Source of the DNA: Aquisalimonas sp.
Lineage (GTDB): Bacteria; Pseudomonadota; Gammaproteobacteria; Nitrococcales; Aquisalimonadaceae
Assembly (NCBI GenBank): GCA_007127625.1
Contig: SKYZ01000182.1
Span: 1-5,621, forward strand
Direction of reading: 5' to 3'
Length of the DNA: 5,621 bases
Of the stretch, positions 1-5,621 are shown piece by piece. Below the pieces are notes generated by a model. That model did not search any database. It was not told the DNA's origin and worked only from the letters and a program-made list of their open reading frames with translations. Position numbers and translations under genes: made by a program. Every line of letters begins with the position of its first letter. Positions within the stretch are counted from its first letter, which is position 1.

Positions 1-230
1 ACGTCGCCCGGGTAGATCAGATGCGGGTTGTCGATCTCCGGGTTGACATGCCAGATCTCCGGCCACAGCCAGGGGCTCTCCAGGAAGCGCTCGGAGATGT
101 CCCACAGGGTGTCGCCACGCTCGACCGTGTAGCGCTCCGGGTGATCGTCCCGGAAGGGGGCATCGGCAAGAGCCGCCGGAACGGCGAAGAGCAGCCCGCA
201 CAGCAGTGCGATCAGCATCCTGGTTCGCAT
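1..230 (-). CDS. Exported LysM-domain protein, TsaP-like N-terminus (partial)
   Basis: Read on the minus strand from an ATG at 230, the frame stays open to the left edge, giving 76 residues with the C-terminus missing. Residues 1-22 look like a Sec signal peptide: MRTR, a hydrophobic core (LIALLCGLLFAV) and a likely ALA|D cleavage site after A22. A LysM domain begins at residue 34 with YTVERGDTLWDIS and continues through a Trp-rich stretch (WLWPEIW, 54-60) to NPHLIYPGD (68-76). LysM domains bind peptidoglycan, so the product should be periplasmic or wall-associated. From family knowledge, a LysM gene beside def is common in gammaproteobacteria; the Pseudomonas one is the homologue of TsaP, which associates with the type IV pilus secretin. 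Its C-terminal domain would lie outside the window, so the TsaP assignment is an inference. The start is supported by an AAGGA ribosome site 9 nt upstream. Confidence 0.88.
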   Translation of the reverse strand, partial: MRTRMLIALLCGLLFAVPAALADAPFRDDHPERYTVERGDTLWDISERFLESPWLWPEIWHVNPEIDNPHLIYPGD

Positions 231-239
231 GAGAGGTAT

Positions 240-244
240 TCCTT
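240..244 (-). promoter_or_regulatory. Shine-Dalgarno site of the LysM gene
   Basis: On the minus strand the sequence reads AAGGA, followed by 9 nt and the ATG at 230. This is a good match to the anti-SD consensus at workable spacing and fixes the start of the LysM gene, which gives a full signal peptide. It is clearly stronger than any site in front of def, fmt, rsmB, the DUF4390 gene or ntrY in this window. Confidence 0.7.
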
Positions 245-284
245 GTCCGTGTCGACCTGTGCTGCAGGCGCGGCCGACAATCCG

Positions 285-313
285 TTCCAAATTGCCTGCG
301 GGTCACTTATGAT
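285..313 (+). promoter_or_regulatory. Candidate sigma70-type promoter for def in the divergent intergenic region
   Basis: The 129-nt gap between the divergent LysM and def starts has an AT-richer core. In it TATGAT at 308-313 matches the -10 consensus at five of six bases. TTCCAA at 285-290, with a 17-nt spacer, is a poor -35 (three of six). A second reading pairs TTGCCT (292-297) with TAGACT (316-321) over 18 nt. On the opposite strand TAGAAT (312-317) is also -10-like and overlaps the forward element, but I see no convincing -35 for it. Transcription from the forward element would start near 320 and leave a leader of roughly 40 nt before def. Such matches also arise by chance in AT-rich gaps. 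Confidence 0.3.
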
Positions 314-343
314 TCTAGACTTTACGCTAACCTGAACTCATCT

Positions 344-353
344 GTTGCGCAAC
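344..353. repeat. 10-bp perfect palindrome just before the def start
   Basis: GTTGCGCAAC is a perfect inverted repeat ending 6 nt before the def ATG at 360; flanking bases (T343, G354) do not extend it. It overlaps the TTG at 345 that could be mistaken for an earlier def start. It could be a protein-binding half-site pair or a minor RNA hairpin near the ribosome site, but a palindrome of this length can occur by chance. Confidence 0.35.
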
Positions 354-359
354 GGACTC

Positions 360-863
360 ATGCCCAAACTCGACATTCTTCAATATCCGGATCCCCGTCT
401 GCGGACCGTTGCCCGGCCCGTAGGGCAGGTGGATGACCGCATCCGCACCCTGGCTGACGACATGCTGGAAACCATGTACGAGGCGCCGGGCATTGGTCTC
501 GCAGCGACCCAGGTGGATGTCCACGAACGGGTGGTGGTCATCGATGTGTCCGATGACCGCGATCAATCCCTGGTGCTGGTCAACCCGGAAATCACCGCGT
601 CCGGTGGCAGTGCCCGCGGACAGGAAGGCTGCCTGTCGGTGCCCGGTTACCAGGACATGGTCGACCGTGCCGAATGGGTCCAGGTCCGTGCTCTGGACCG
701 CAACGGGGACGTGCTGGAGTTCGACGCGGACGGGCTGCTGGCCGTCTGTGTGCAACATGAGATTGATCACCTCGACGGCAAGCTGTTCCTGGATCATCTC
801 TCCGAGCTCAAGCGCAAGCGGGCGCACCGCAAACTGACCAAGCAGGCCCGCCTCTCGGCCTGA
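360..863 (+). CDS. def: Peptide deformylase
   Basis: A 167-residue cytoplasmic metalloenzyme that removes the N-formyl group from the starting methionine of new proteins. All three family motifs are present: GIGLAATQ (44-51), EGCLS (89-93) and QHEIDH (132-137). By family knowledge C91, H133 and H137 bind the metal (usually Fe2+), E134 is catalytic, and Q51 and L92 help hold the transition state; each lies one residue after its E. coli counterpart. Length and the basic C-terminal tail ([17 protein letters not shown]) fit the Gram-negative type. The ATG at 360 is chosen because it gives [16 protein letters not shown], matching the usual family N-terminus; an in-frame TTG at 345 would only add five residues. 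The ribosome site is weak (GGA 3 nt upstream). It leads the fmt-rsmB cluster, and pairing with fmt is the classic arrangement. Confidence 0.98.
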   Translation: MPKLDILQYPDPRLRTVARPVGQVDDRIRTLADDMLETMYEAPGIGLAATQVDVHERVVVIDVSDDRDQSLVLVNPEITASGGSARGQEGCLSVPGYQDMVDRAEWVQVRALDRNGDVLEFDADGLLAVCVQHEIDHLDGKLFLDHLSELKRKRAHRKLTKQARLSA

Positions 864-903
864 ACCGGGCGGCGGACGCAGACGAGCGTTCAGCCATCGT
901 TCC

Positions 904-925
904 GGCCGGCACGCCTCTGCCGGCC
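904..925 (+). repeat. GC-rich stem-loop between def and fmt
   Basis: GGCCGGCA (904-911) and TGCCGGCC (918-925) form a perfect 8-bp stem with a 6-nt loop (CGCCTC). It lies in the 79-nt gap, 40 nt after the def stop and 17 nt before the fmt ATG. No T-tract follows (the next bases are CCGATCATC), so it is not a standard intrinsic terminator. It could slow polymerase, affect mRNA decay between def and fmt, or simply reflect high GC. Nothing else is evident in the gap. Confidence 0.5.
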
Positions 926-942
926 CCGATCATCGAGTTGTC

Positions 943-1884
943 ATGTCACATCAGGCCCGAATCGCCTTCGCCGGCACGCCGGACTTTGCCGTGCCGGCAC
1001 TGCGCGTGCTGCTGGATCATCCCGCCCCCGTGGCGGGGGTGTGGACGCAGCCCGACCGGCCTGCGGGCCGCGGGCGTCGGCCGCGGCCGTCTCCCGTGAA
1101 GGAGGTGGCGGAGGCCGCGGGGGTGCCCGTGTATCAGCCGGAGACGCTGACCGGCGCCGCCGACCGGGAAGCGCTGGCGGCGGCGGCCCCGGACCTGCTG
1201 GTGGTGGTGGCCTACGGGCTGCTGCTGCCCCGCCAGGTGCTGGGGCTGCCCCCGCGCGGCTGCGTCAACCTTCACGCCTCGCTGCTGCCGCGCTGGCGCG
1301 GCGCGGCGCCCATTCAGCGTGCAGTGATGGCGGGCGACAAGGAGACCGGTGTCTGCCTGATGCACATGGATGCCGGCTTGGATACCGGCCCGGTCTACGG
1401 CTGCCGGCGAACCTCCATCGGTGCGGACGATACCGGTGGCAGCCTCCACGACCGGCTGGCCGAACTGGGCGCGCAGCTGCTGGCTGACAACCTGGACGAC
1501 CTGCTCGCCGGTGTGCTGACACCACGGCCCCAGCCGGCGGAAGGCGTGACCTACGCGCGCAAGCTGGACAAGCGCGAGGCCCGCATGGACTGGAGCGGTG
1601 ATGCCGCCGTGCTGGCCCGCCTGGTGGCGGCGTTCAATCCCTGGCCGGTGGCGGAGACGGACTGGGGCGGGGAGCGGCTGCGCATCTGGCGCGCGGAAGC
1701 GCGTCCGGAGGAGTCTCTGTCGCTGCCTGGAACAGTGACGGCGGTCAGTGCCGGGGGCATCGATGTGGTCTGCGGCCACGGTACGCTCCGGCTCCACGAG
1801 CTGCAGGCCCCGGGCGGGCGACGTCAGCCGGTGGGCCAGTTCATCAATGGCCACGCCCTGGCCGTCGGAACCCGGTTCTACTGA
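943..1884 (+). CDS. fmt: Methionyl-tRNA formyltransferase
   Basis: A 313-residue cytoplasmic enzyme that transfers formyl from 10-formyltetrahydrofolate to Met-tRNAi, giving the initiator fMet-tRNA (E. coli Fmt is about 315 residues). The Rossmann-type N-terminal domain starts with [14 protein letters not shown] (7-20). A basic loop, [14 protein letters not shown] (40-53), corresponds to the E. coli loop that contacts the tRNA acceptor stem, with R43 matching the key E. coli Arg42. The catalytic triad expected for the family is present: N109 and H111 in [14 protein letters not shown] (107-120), and D147 in [17 protein letters not shown] is the folate-site loop. [10 protein letters not shown] (209-218) leads into the C-terminal OB-fold domain that binds tRNA, ending around 313. 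The ATG at 943 gives a standard N-terminus; only a weak GAG lies 5 nt upstream. Its stop overlaps the rsmB start by one base (TGATG). Confidence 0.98.
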   Translation: MSHQARIAFAGTPDFAVPALRVLLDHPAPVAGVWTQPDRPAGRGRRPRPSPVKEVAEAAGVPVYQPETLTGAADREALAAAAPDLLVVVAYGLLLPRQVLGLPPRGCVNLHASLLPRWRGAAPIQRAVMAGDKETGVCLMHMDAGLDTGPVYGCRRTSIGADDTGGSLHDRLAELGAQLLADNLDDLLAGVLTPRPQPAEGVTYARKLDKREARMDWSGDAAVLARLVAAFNPWPVAETDWGGERLRIWRAEARPEESLSLPGTVTAVSAGGIDVVCGHGTLRLHELQAPGGRRQPVGQFINGHALAVGTRFY

Positions 1885-3209
1885 TGCCGGCGAACAGGCG
1901 CCAACGTCCCGCTCAGATCGGGGCACGGCTGGCGGCAGCGCAGGCGGTCCAGGCGGTCACCGAGGGGCGCTCCCTGGCCGAGGTGCTGCCTGAATTACTG
2001 CCGCGGGTGTCGGCCGGCGAACGGGGGCTCGCCCAGGAGCTCGCCTACGGTGCGCTGCGTTGGCACCCGCGGCTGCACTGGATCGTGAACCAATTGCTGG
2101 AGCGGCCTCTGCGGCGCCGCGACCGGGACGTCCATGCCCTGCTGATGGTGGGCATCTACCAATGTCTGGAGACCCGGATCCCCGACCATGCCGCCGTGTC
2201 CGAGACCGTGGCGGCCGCCCGCTCACCGGGGCGGCGCTGGGCGGCAGGACTCGTCAACGCCATTCTGCGGCGCTGCCTCAAGGAGCGCGAGGCCCTGGAG
2301 GCGCGCTGGCAATCGGTTCCCACGGCCCTGTACGCACATCCGCAATGGTTGCTGGACGCCTATCGCCTGGCCTGGCCGGATGACTGGACGGCCTTGGTGC
2401 AGGCGAACAATCAACGCCCGCCCATGACCCTGCGGGTCAACCGCCGGCAGCAGGACCGGGCTGCCTACCTGCAGTGCCTGGCGGATGTCGGCCTGGGTGC
2501 CAGCGCTCACCCGCTGGCGGCAGATGCCGTGGTGCTGGATGAGCCGGTCCCGGTGGAACATCTCCCCCGCTTCGGTTCCGGTGCCGCGTCGGTCCAGGAT
2601 GCCGCCGGACAGCAGGCGGCGGCGCTGCTGGATGTTCAGCCCGGGCAGCGGGTGCTGGATCTCTGCGCAGCGCCCGGTGGCAAGACCTGCCATATCCTGG
2701 AAGGGCAACCGGAGCTGGCGGAGCTGGTGGCGGTGGACCACGCGCCGGCGCGACTGCAGCGCGTGCAGGAGAACCTGGATCGCCTCGGCCTGTCCGCCCT
2801 TCTGGTTGCCGGTGATGGCACTCGTCCGGATAAGTGGTGGGATGGCACGCCTTTTCACCGCATCCTTCTGGACGCGCCCTGCACGGCCTCCGGCGTGGTT
2901 CGTCGCCATCCCGACATCAAGCTGCTCCGTGAGGCCGGGGATCCGGATAAACTGCAGCACTTGCAGGCGGCGCTGCTGGCGGCTGCCTGGCCCCTTCTGG
3001 CGCCAGGGGGTATGCTGGTCTACGCGACGTGTTCGGTACTGCCCAAGGAGAACGATGAGGTGCTTGGGCCCTTCGTTGCTGCGCACCAGGACGTGAGGCT
3101 CGTGGCCATCGACGCGCCCTGGGGGCGATCGCTGGCCTGTGGCCGACAGATCATCAGCGGGGAGTCGGGCATGGATGGCTTCTACTACGCGTGCCTGGTC
3201 AAGCAATGA
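1884..3209 (+). CDS. rsmB: 16S rRNA (cytosine-967-C5)-methyltransferase
   Basis: A 441-residue SAM-dependent enzyme (also called Sun) that methylates C967 of 16S rRNA (E. coli numbering); E. coli RsmB has 429. The N-terminal third (about 12-145) is the NusB-like RNA-binding domain, with AQELAYGALRWHPRL (50-64) and GLVNAILRR (122-130). The methyltransferase core has SVQDAAGQ (236-243), the SAM loop DLCAAPGGK (259-267), an acidic SAM-ribose position in VAVDHAP (D285), DAPCTASGVVRRHPDIK (330-346) and YATCS (380-384). By homology C383 is the nucleophile attacking the cytosine and C333 helps release the product; both sit eight residues after E. coli C375 and C325. The end, DGFYYACLVK, is typical. 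The start overlaps the fmt stop (TGATG) and lacks a good ribosome site of its own, suggesting coupling to fmt translation. The stop overlaps the next start (ATGA). Confidence 0.97.
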   Translation: MPANRRQRPAQIGARLAAAQAVQAVTEGRSLAEVLPELLPRVSAGERGLAQELAYGALRWHPRLHWIVNQLLERPLRRRDRDVHALLMVGIYQCLETRIPDHAAVSETVAAARSPGRRWAAGLVNAILRRCLKEREALEARWQSVPTALYAHPQWLLDAYRLAWPDDWTALVQANNQRPPMTLRVNRRQQDRAAYLQCLADVGLGASAHPLAADAVVLDEPVPVEHLPRFGSGAASVQDAAGQQAAALLDVQPGQRVLDLCAAPGGKTCHILEGQPELAELVAVDHAPARLQRVQENLDRLGLSALLVAGDGTRPDKWWDGTPFHRILLDAPCTASGVVRRHPDIKLLREAGDPDKLQHLQAALLAAAWPLLAPGGMLVYATCSVLPKENDEVLGPFVAAHQDVRLVAIDAPWGRSLACGRQIISGESGMDGFYYACLVKQ

Positions 3210-3793
3210 AGGTGTCGATCCCCCGAACTGACCTGGCGCGTCGGGGCCTGCTGAAGGCGCTGTTGCTGCTGACGATGCTGGCACCCACCGCTCCGGTGCA
3301 GGCTGCTCTCAGCCTGGCGGGGGCCGATATCCGCAATGACGACGGCGGCATTGTTCTCAATGCCCGGTTCGACGTTGCGCTCAGTCGCGAGGCGGAGGAG
3401 GCCCTGCAGAGTGGTGTGCCGCTGCGACTGGAGATGCAGCTGCGGGTGACGCGGCCGCGGGGCTGGTGGTGGTGGGATGCGGAGCTGGTGGACGAGGCCG
3501 TGCACACCGAGTTGCGCTACCACGCCCTGAGCCGCCGGTACGTGGTGCTGCACGAGGCCACCGGCGAGCGTCGCACATTCTTCCGCCGGGATGCAGCCCT
3601 CAACGCCTGGGCCAGCATTGCCGGGCACCAGGTCATCGCCCGTGACCGGCTCGATACCGATACCCGCTACCAGCTGCACCTGCGCGCCCGCCTGGATGCC
3701 AGCAGCCTGCCGTATCCGCTACGCACGGTGGCACTGGTATCGCCGGAATGGCGTCTGACAAGCGAGTGGTACGAATGGCCACTGGATGGATGA
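3206..3793 (+). CDS. DUF4390 family secreted protein
   Basis: A 195-residue protein of unknown function. Its layout matches the DUF4390 family as I know it: GVPLRLEMQLRV (70-81), an Arg/Trp-rich segment with four Trp in a row (87-90), then LRYHALSRRYVVLHEATGE, an ALNAW segment, YQLHLRARLDASSLPYPLR, and a final W-rich WRLTSEWYEWPL. Residues 1-33 are a predicted signal sequence with a long h-region (about 18-31) and a likely VQA|A site after A33, so the mature protein should be periplasmic. The n/h boundary reads ARRGLLK (11-17), resembling a twin-arginine motif. The ATG at 3206 overlaps the rsmB stop (ATGA); an in-frame GTG at 3191 would add five residues but has no better ribosome site. The family usually sits beside rsmB and ntrY, and here its stop overlaps the ntrY start. 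The biochemical role is not known to me. Confidence 0.88.
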   Translation: MKVSIPRTDLARRGLLKALLLLTMLAPTAPVQAALSLAGADIRNDDGGIVLNARFDVALSREAEEALQSGVPLRLEMQLRVTRPRGWWWWDAELVDEAVHTELRYHALSRRYVVLHEATGERRTFFRRDAALNAWASIAGHQVIARDRLDTDTRYQLHLRARLDASSLPYPLRTVALVSPEWRLTSEWYEWPLDG

Positions 3794-5621
3794 AACGTCC
3801 GCGCCTCGGACTGGCCCTGCGCATCGCGCTGTGCCTGCTGCTGCTCGGCTCCCTGTACCTGCTGAGCCTTGCGACCCAGCACTCTGACCTGTTCGGCCGC
3901 CTGCACCCGTGGTTGCTGATCATCAACAGCGTCATCCTGGTGGTGCTGGTGGTGCTGATCGCCTTCAATCTGTGGAGACTGCTGTCGCAGCGACGGCGCG
4001 GCCAGCCCGGCAGCCGGATTACCGTGCGCCTGGTGAGCATGTTCGTGGTGCTGGCCGTGGTGCCGGTGAGCGTCGTGTACTACTTCTCCATCCAGTTCCT
4101 GGATCGTGGTGTCGACGCCTGGTTCGACGAACGGGTCGAGCAGCAGGCCATGGAGGACGCTCTGCGCCTCTCCCAGGCCTCCTTCGATACCCGCAAGCGG
4201 GAGCTGCTCCAGCGCACCCGGTCGTCGGCCATGGAGATCGCCGACGTGCCGGACGGCCTGTTGCCCTTGGTTCTGGAGCGCCTGCGCTCCCAGGACGGCG
4301 CCGCCGAGGTGACGGTGATGCGCTCCAGCGGCCGGGTCCTGGCCACCAATGCCCGGGACCCCGATGCCGCCATTCTGCCCCATCAGCCGGAAGACGACGT
4401 GCTGCTGCAGGTGCGCATGGGGCGCCCCTACGTGGGGCTCGATCCCATTGGCGACGACGGTCTGCATATCCGTGTGCTGGTGCCCGCCCCCGGCGCCCAG
4501 GGGACACCGGATCAGCGCATCCTGCAGACGCTCTATCCGGTGTCGCCGCGGCTCAACGACCTTGCCGAGCGGGTGCAGGACGCCTACTCGGAATACCACG
4601 AGGTCAGCTACCTGAGCCGCCCGCTCAAGGAGACCTTTACCATCACGCTGTCGCTGGTGCTGCTCATCAGCCTGCTGTTCGCCGTCTGGGCCGCGTTCTA
4701 CGCCGCCCGGAGGCTGGTGGAACCGGTCCGCTCCCTGGCCGAGGGCACCCAGGCCGTGGCGGCGGGTGACTACGGCCGCCAGCTGCCGCCGGCGGGCAAC
4801 GACGAGCTGGGCTTCCTGGTGCGCTCGTTCAACGAAATGAGCCGCCGGGTGGCCCAGGCGCGGGCCGAGGCTAAGGGCAGCCAGGCGCAGGTGGAGAATC
4901 AGCGGGCCTACCTGGAGACGGTGCTGGCGCGGCTCTCCTCCGGGGTGCTGGCTGTGGACGGCGCCGGCAACATTCGCACCTGGAACCACGCCGCCGACCA
5001 GATCTTCGGTCTGGCGCTGCGGCCTTACAGCGGCAAGCCACTCAATCGCATCACCGACAAGAACCCGCACCTGGAGCCCTTCGTCGCCCTGGTGACCCGG
5101 CGCATGGAAGGGCGCGAGGGTGAATGGCGCGAGCAGCTCAACCTGTTCGGGCCTCAGGGCCGCCAGGTGCTCACCTGCAGTGGCGCGACCCTGCCGGGCG
5201 GTGGCCAGGGGAGTGGCGGCCACGTGATCGTGGTGGACGACGTGACCACTCTGATCCAGGCCCAGCGCGACGCCGCCTGGGGCGAGGTGGCGCGGCGGCT
5301 CGCCCACGAAATCAAGAACCCGCTGACGCCCATCCAGCTGGCCGCGGAGCGGCTGCGTCGCAAGCTCGAGCCCACCGTTGAGGGGCGGGACGCGGACGTC
5401 CTGGAGCGTTCCACCCAGACCATCATCCAGCAGGTGGACGCCATGAAGGCCATGGTCAACGCTTTCAATGAGTATGCGCGACCGCCGCGGCTGGATCTCG
5501 CCATGTCGTCACTGAACCGCATCGTCCGCGAGGTGGCGGATCTCTACCGGGGCGGCGAGGGTGCCCCGCGGATTGCGCTGGACCTGGACGAATCCCTGCC
5601 GGGCATCCTGGTGGATGCCGG
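3790..5621 (+). CDS. ntrY: NtrY-like sensor histidine kinase (partial, C-terminus missing)
   Basis: The frame stays open to the right edge, giving 610 residues. Predicted order: TM1 (about 8-28), TM2 (42-62), TM3 (80-103), a periplasmic sensor region (105-282), TM4 (284-306), HAMP (307-357, with NDELGFLVRSFNEM), PAS (373-488) and HisKA with the H-box LAHEIKNPLTPIQLAAERL. H506 is the predicted phosphorylated histidine. The HATPase N-, G- and F-boxes lie beyond the window. Several TM segments, HAMP-PAS-HisKA and the HEIKNPLTPIQ box are typical of NtrY, the membrane partner of the regulator NtrX, linked to nitrogen control in rhizobia and to respiration or redox responses in Neisseria and Rhodobacter relatives; the signal here is unknown. 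The ATG at 3790 overlaps the DUF4390 stop (ATGA). An in-frame ATG at 3775, with GAG 8 nt upstream, is a real alternative that adds five residues. Confidence 0.9.
   Translation, partial: MKRPRLGLALRIALCLLLLGSLYLLSLATQHSDLFGRLHPWLLIINSVILVVLVVLIAFNLWRLLSQRRRGQPGSRITVRLVSMFVVLAVVPVSVVYYFSIQFLDRGVDAWFDERVEQQAMEDALRLSQASFDTRKRELLQRTRSSAMEIADVPDGLLPLVLERLRSQDGAAEVTVMRSSGRVLATNARDPDAAILPHQPEDDVLLQVRMGRPYVGLDPIGDDGLHIRVLVPAPGAQGTPDQRILQTLYPVSPRLNDLAERVQDAYSEYHEVSYLSRPLKETFTITLSLVLLISLLFAVWAAFYAARRLVEPVRSLAEGTQAVAAGDYGRQLPPAGNDELGFLVRSFNEMSRRVAQARAEAKGSQAQVENQRAYLETVLARLSSGVLAVDGAGNIRTWNHAADQIFGLALRPYSGKPLNRITDKNPHLEPFVALVTRRMEGREGEWREQLNLFGPQGRQVLTCSGATLPGGGQGSGGHVIVVDDVTTLIQAQRDAAWGEVARRLAHEIKNPLTPIQLAAERLRRKLEPTVEGRDADVLERSTQTIIQQVDAMKAMVNAFNEYARPPRLDLAMSSLNRIVREVADLYRGGEGAPRIALDLDESLPGILVDA

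Noticed and set aside
21..335. Plus-strand open frame (104 codons) over the LysM gene
   Set aside because: It is antisense to a LysM gene with a clear signal peptide and ribosome site, and it continues into the intergenic region with no domain of its own.
345..359. Earlier TTG start for def
   Set aside because: It adds five residues not seen in typical deformylases, lies within the palindrome, and the ATG at 360 gives the usual family N-terminus.
946..1926. Minus-strand open frame (326 codons) opposite fmt
   Set aside because: It mirrors nearly the whole of fmt, whose catalytic N-H-D residues and domains are clear. The antisense product is rich in Arg, His and Gln, typical of a GC-driven shadow.
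2223..3284. Minus-strand open frame (353 codons) opposite rsmB
   Set aside because: It lies across the rsmB methyltransferase domain, whose motifs and catalytic cysteines are intact on the plus strand. The minus-strand product shows no domain and is low-complexity.
3464..3475. TGG repeated four times as a possible microsatellite
   Set aside because: It is in frame and encodes four tryptophans in a Trp/Arg-rich part of the DUF4390 protein. It is too short to call an unstable repeat.
3937..3957. CTGGTGGTG-type short repeat in ntrY
   Set aside because: It reflects repeated Leu/Val codons of the second membrane segment, and similar runs occur in the hydrophobic core of fmt (around 1199-1210).
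3909..4769. Second plus-strand frame inside ntrY (286 codons)
   Set aside because: It is out of frame with ntrY, its product is an Arg/Ala/Gly-rich sequence without motifs, and the ntrY frame over the same region has coherent membrane and HAMP segments.
3667..5307. Long minus-strand open frame (546 codons) opposite ntrY
   Set aside because: Its translation is rich in His, Gln, Arg and Gly without recognisable domains, as expected for the complement of a GC-rich gene. The plus strand encodes a complete TM-HAMP-PAS-HisKA series over the same stretch.

Overview
The window is a GC-rich stretch of ordinary chromosome, with third codon positions mostly G or C. It most likely comes from a gammaproteobacterium; the gene order (LysM gene divergent from def-fmt-rsmB, then a DUF4390 gene and an NtrY-type kinase) recalls Ectothiorhodospiraceae-like halophilic or alkaliphilic lineages, though betaproteobacteria also carry parts of this order. 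The placement is inferred from gene order and protein motifs, not from a database search.

Layout. Positions 1-230 (minus strand) hold the start of an exported LysM protein that runs off the left edge; it resembles the N-terminus of TsaP-type pilus-secretin-associated proteins. Positions 231-359 are a divergent intergenic region with an AT-richer core (about 285-335) containing promoter-like sequence. A plus-strand gene cluster then fills the rest: def (360-863), a 79-nt gap with a GC-rich hairpin, fmt (943-1884), rsmB (1884-3209), a secreted DUF4390 protein (3206-3793) and an NtrY-like membrane histidine kinase (3790 to the right edge, cut before its ATPase domain).

How the genes work together. 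Fmt formylates Met-tRNAi and Def removes the formyl group from new proteins, so the two form a functional pair in translation initiation and N-terminal processing. RsmB methylates 16S rRNA (m5C967, E. coli numbering), so the first half of the cluster serves translation. The second half is envelope signalling: a predicted periplasmic DUF4390 protein followed directly by a sensor kinase with a large periplasmic loop. A response regulator gene (ntrX-like) would be expected just beyond the right edge. From fmt to ntrY each gene overlaps the next by 1 or 4 nt (TGATG, ATGA, ATGA), so the cluster is probably co-transcribed and translationally coupled.

No mobile element, CRISPR array, tRNA, rRNA or clear intrinsic terminator was seen. 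I found no strong evidence for a new biological system. The most useful lead is the possible functional link between the DUF4390 protein and the NtrY-like kinase.
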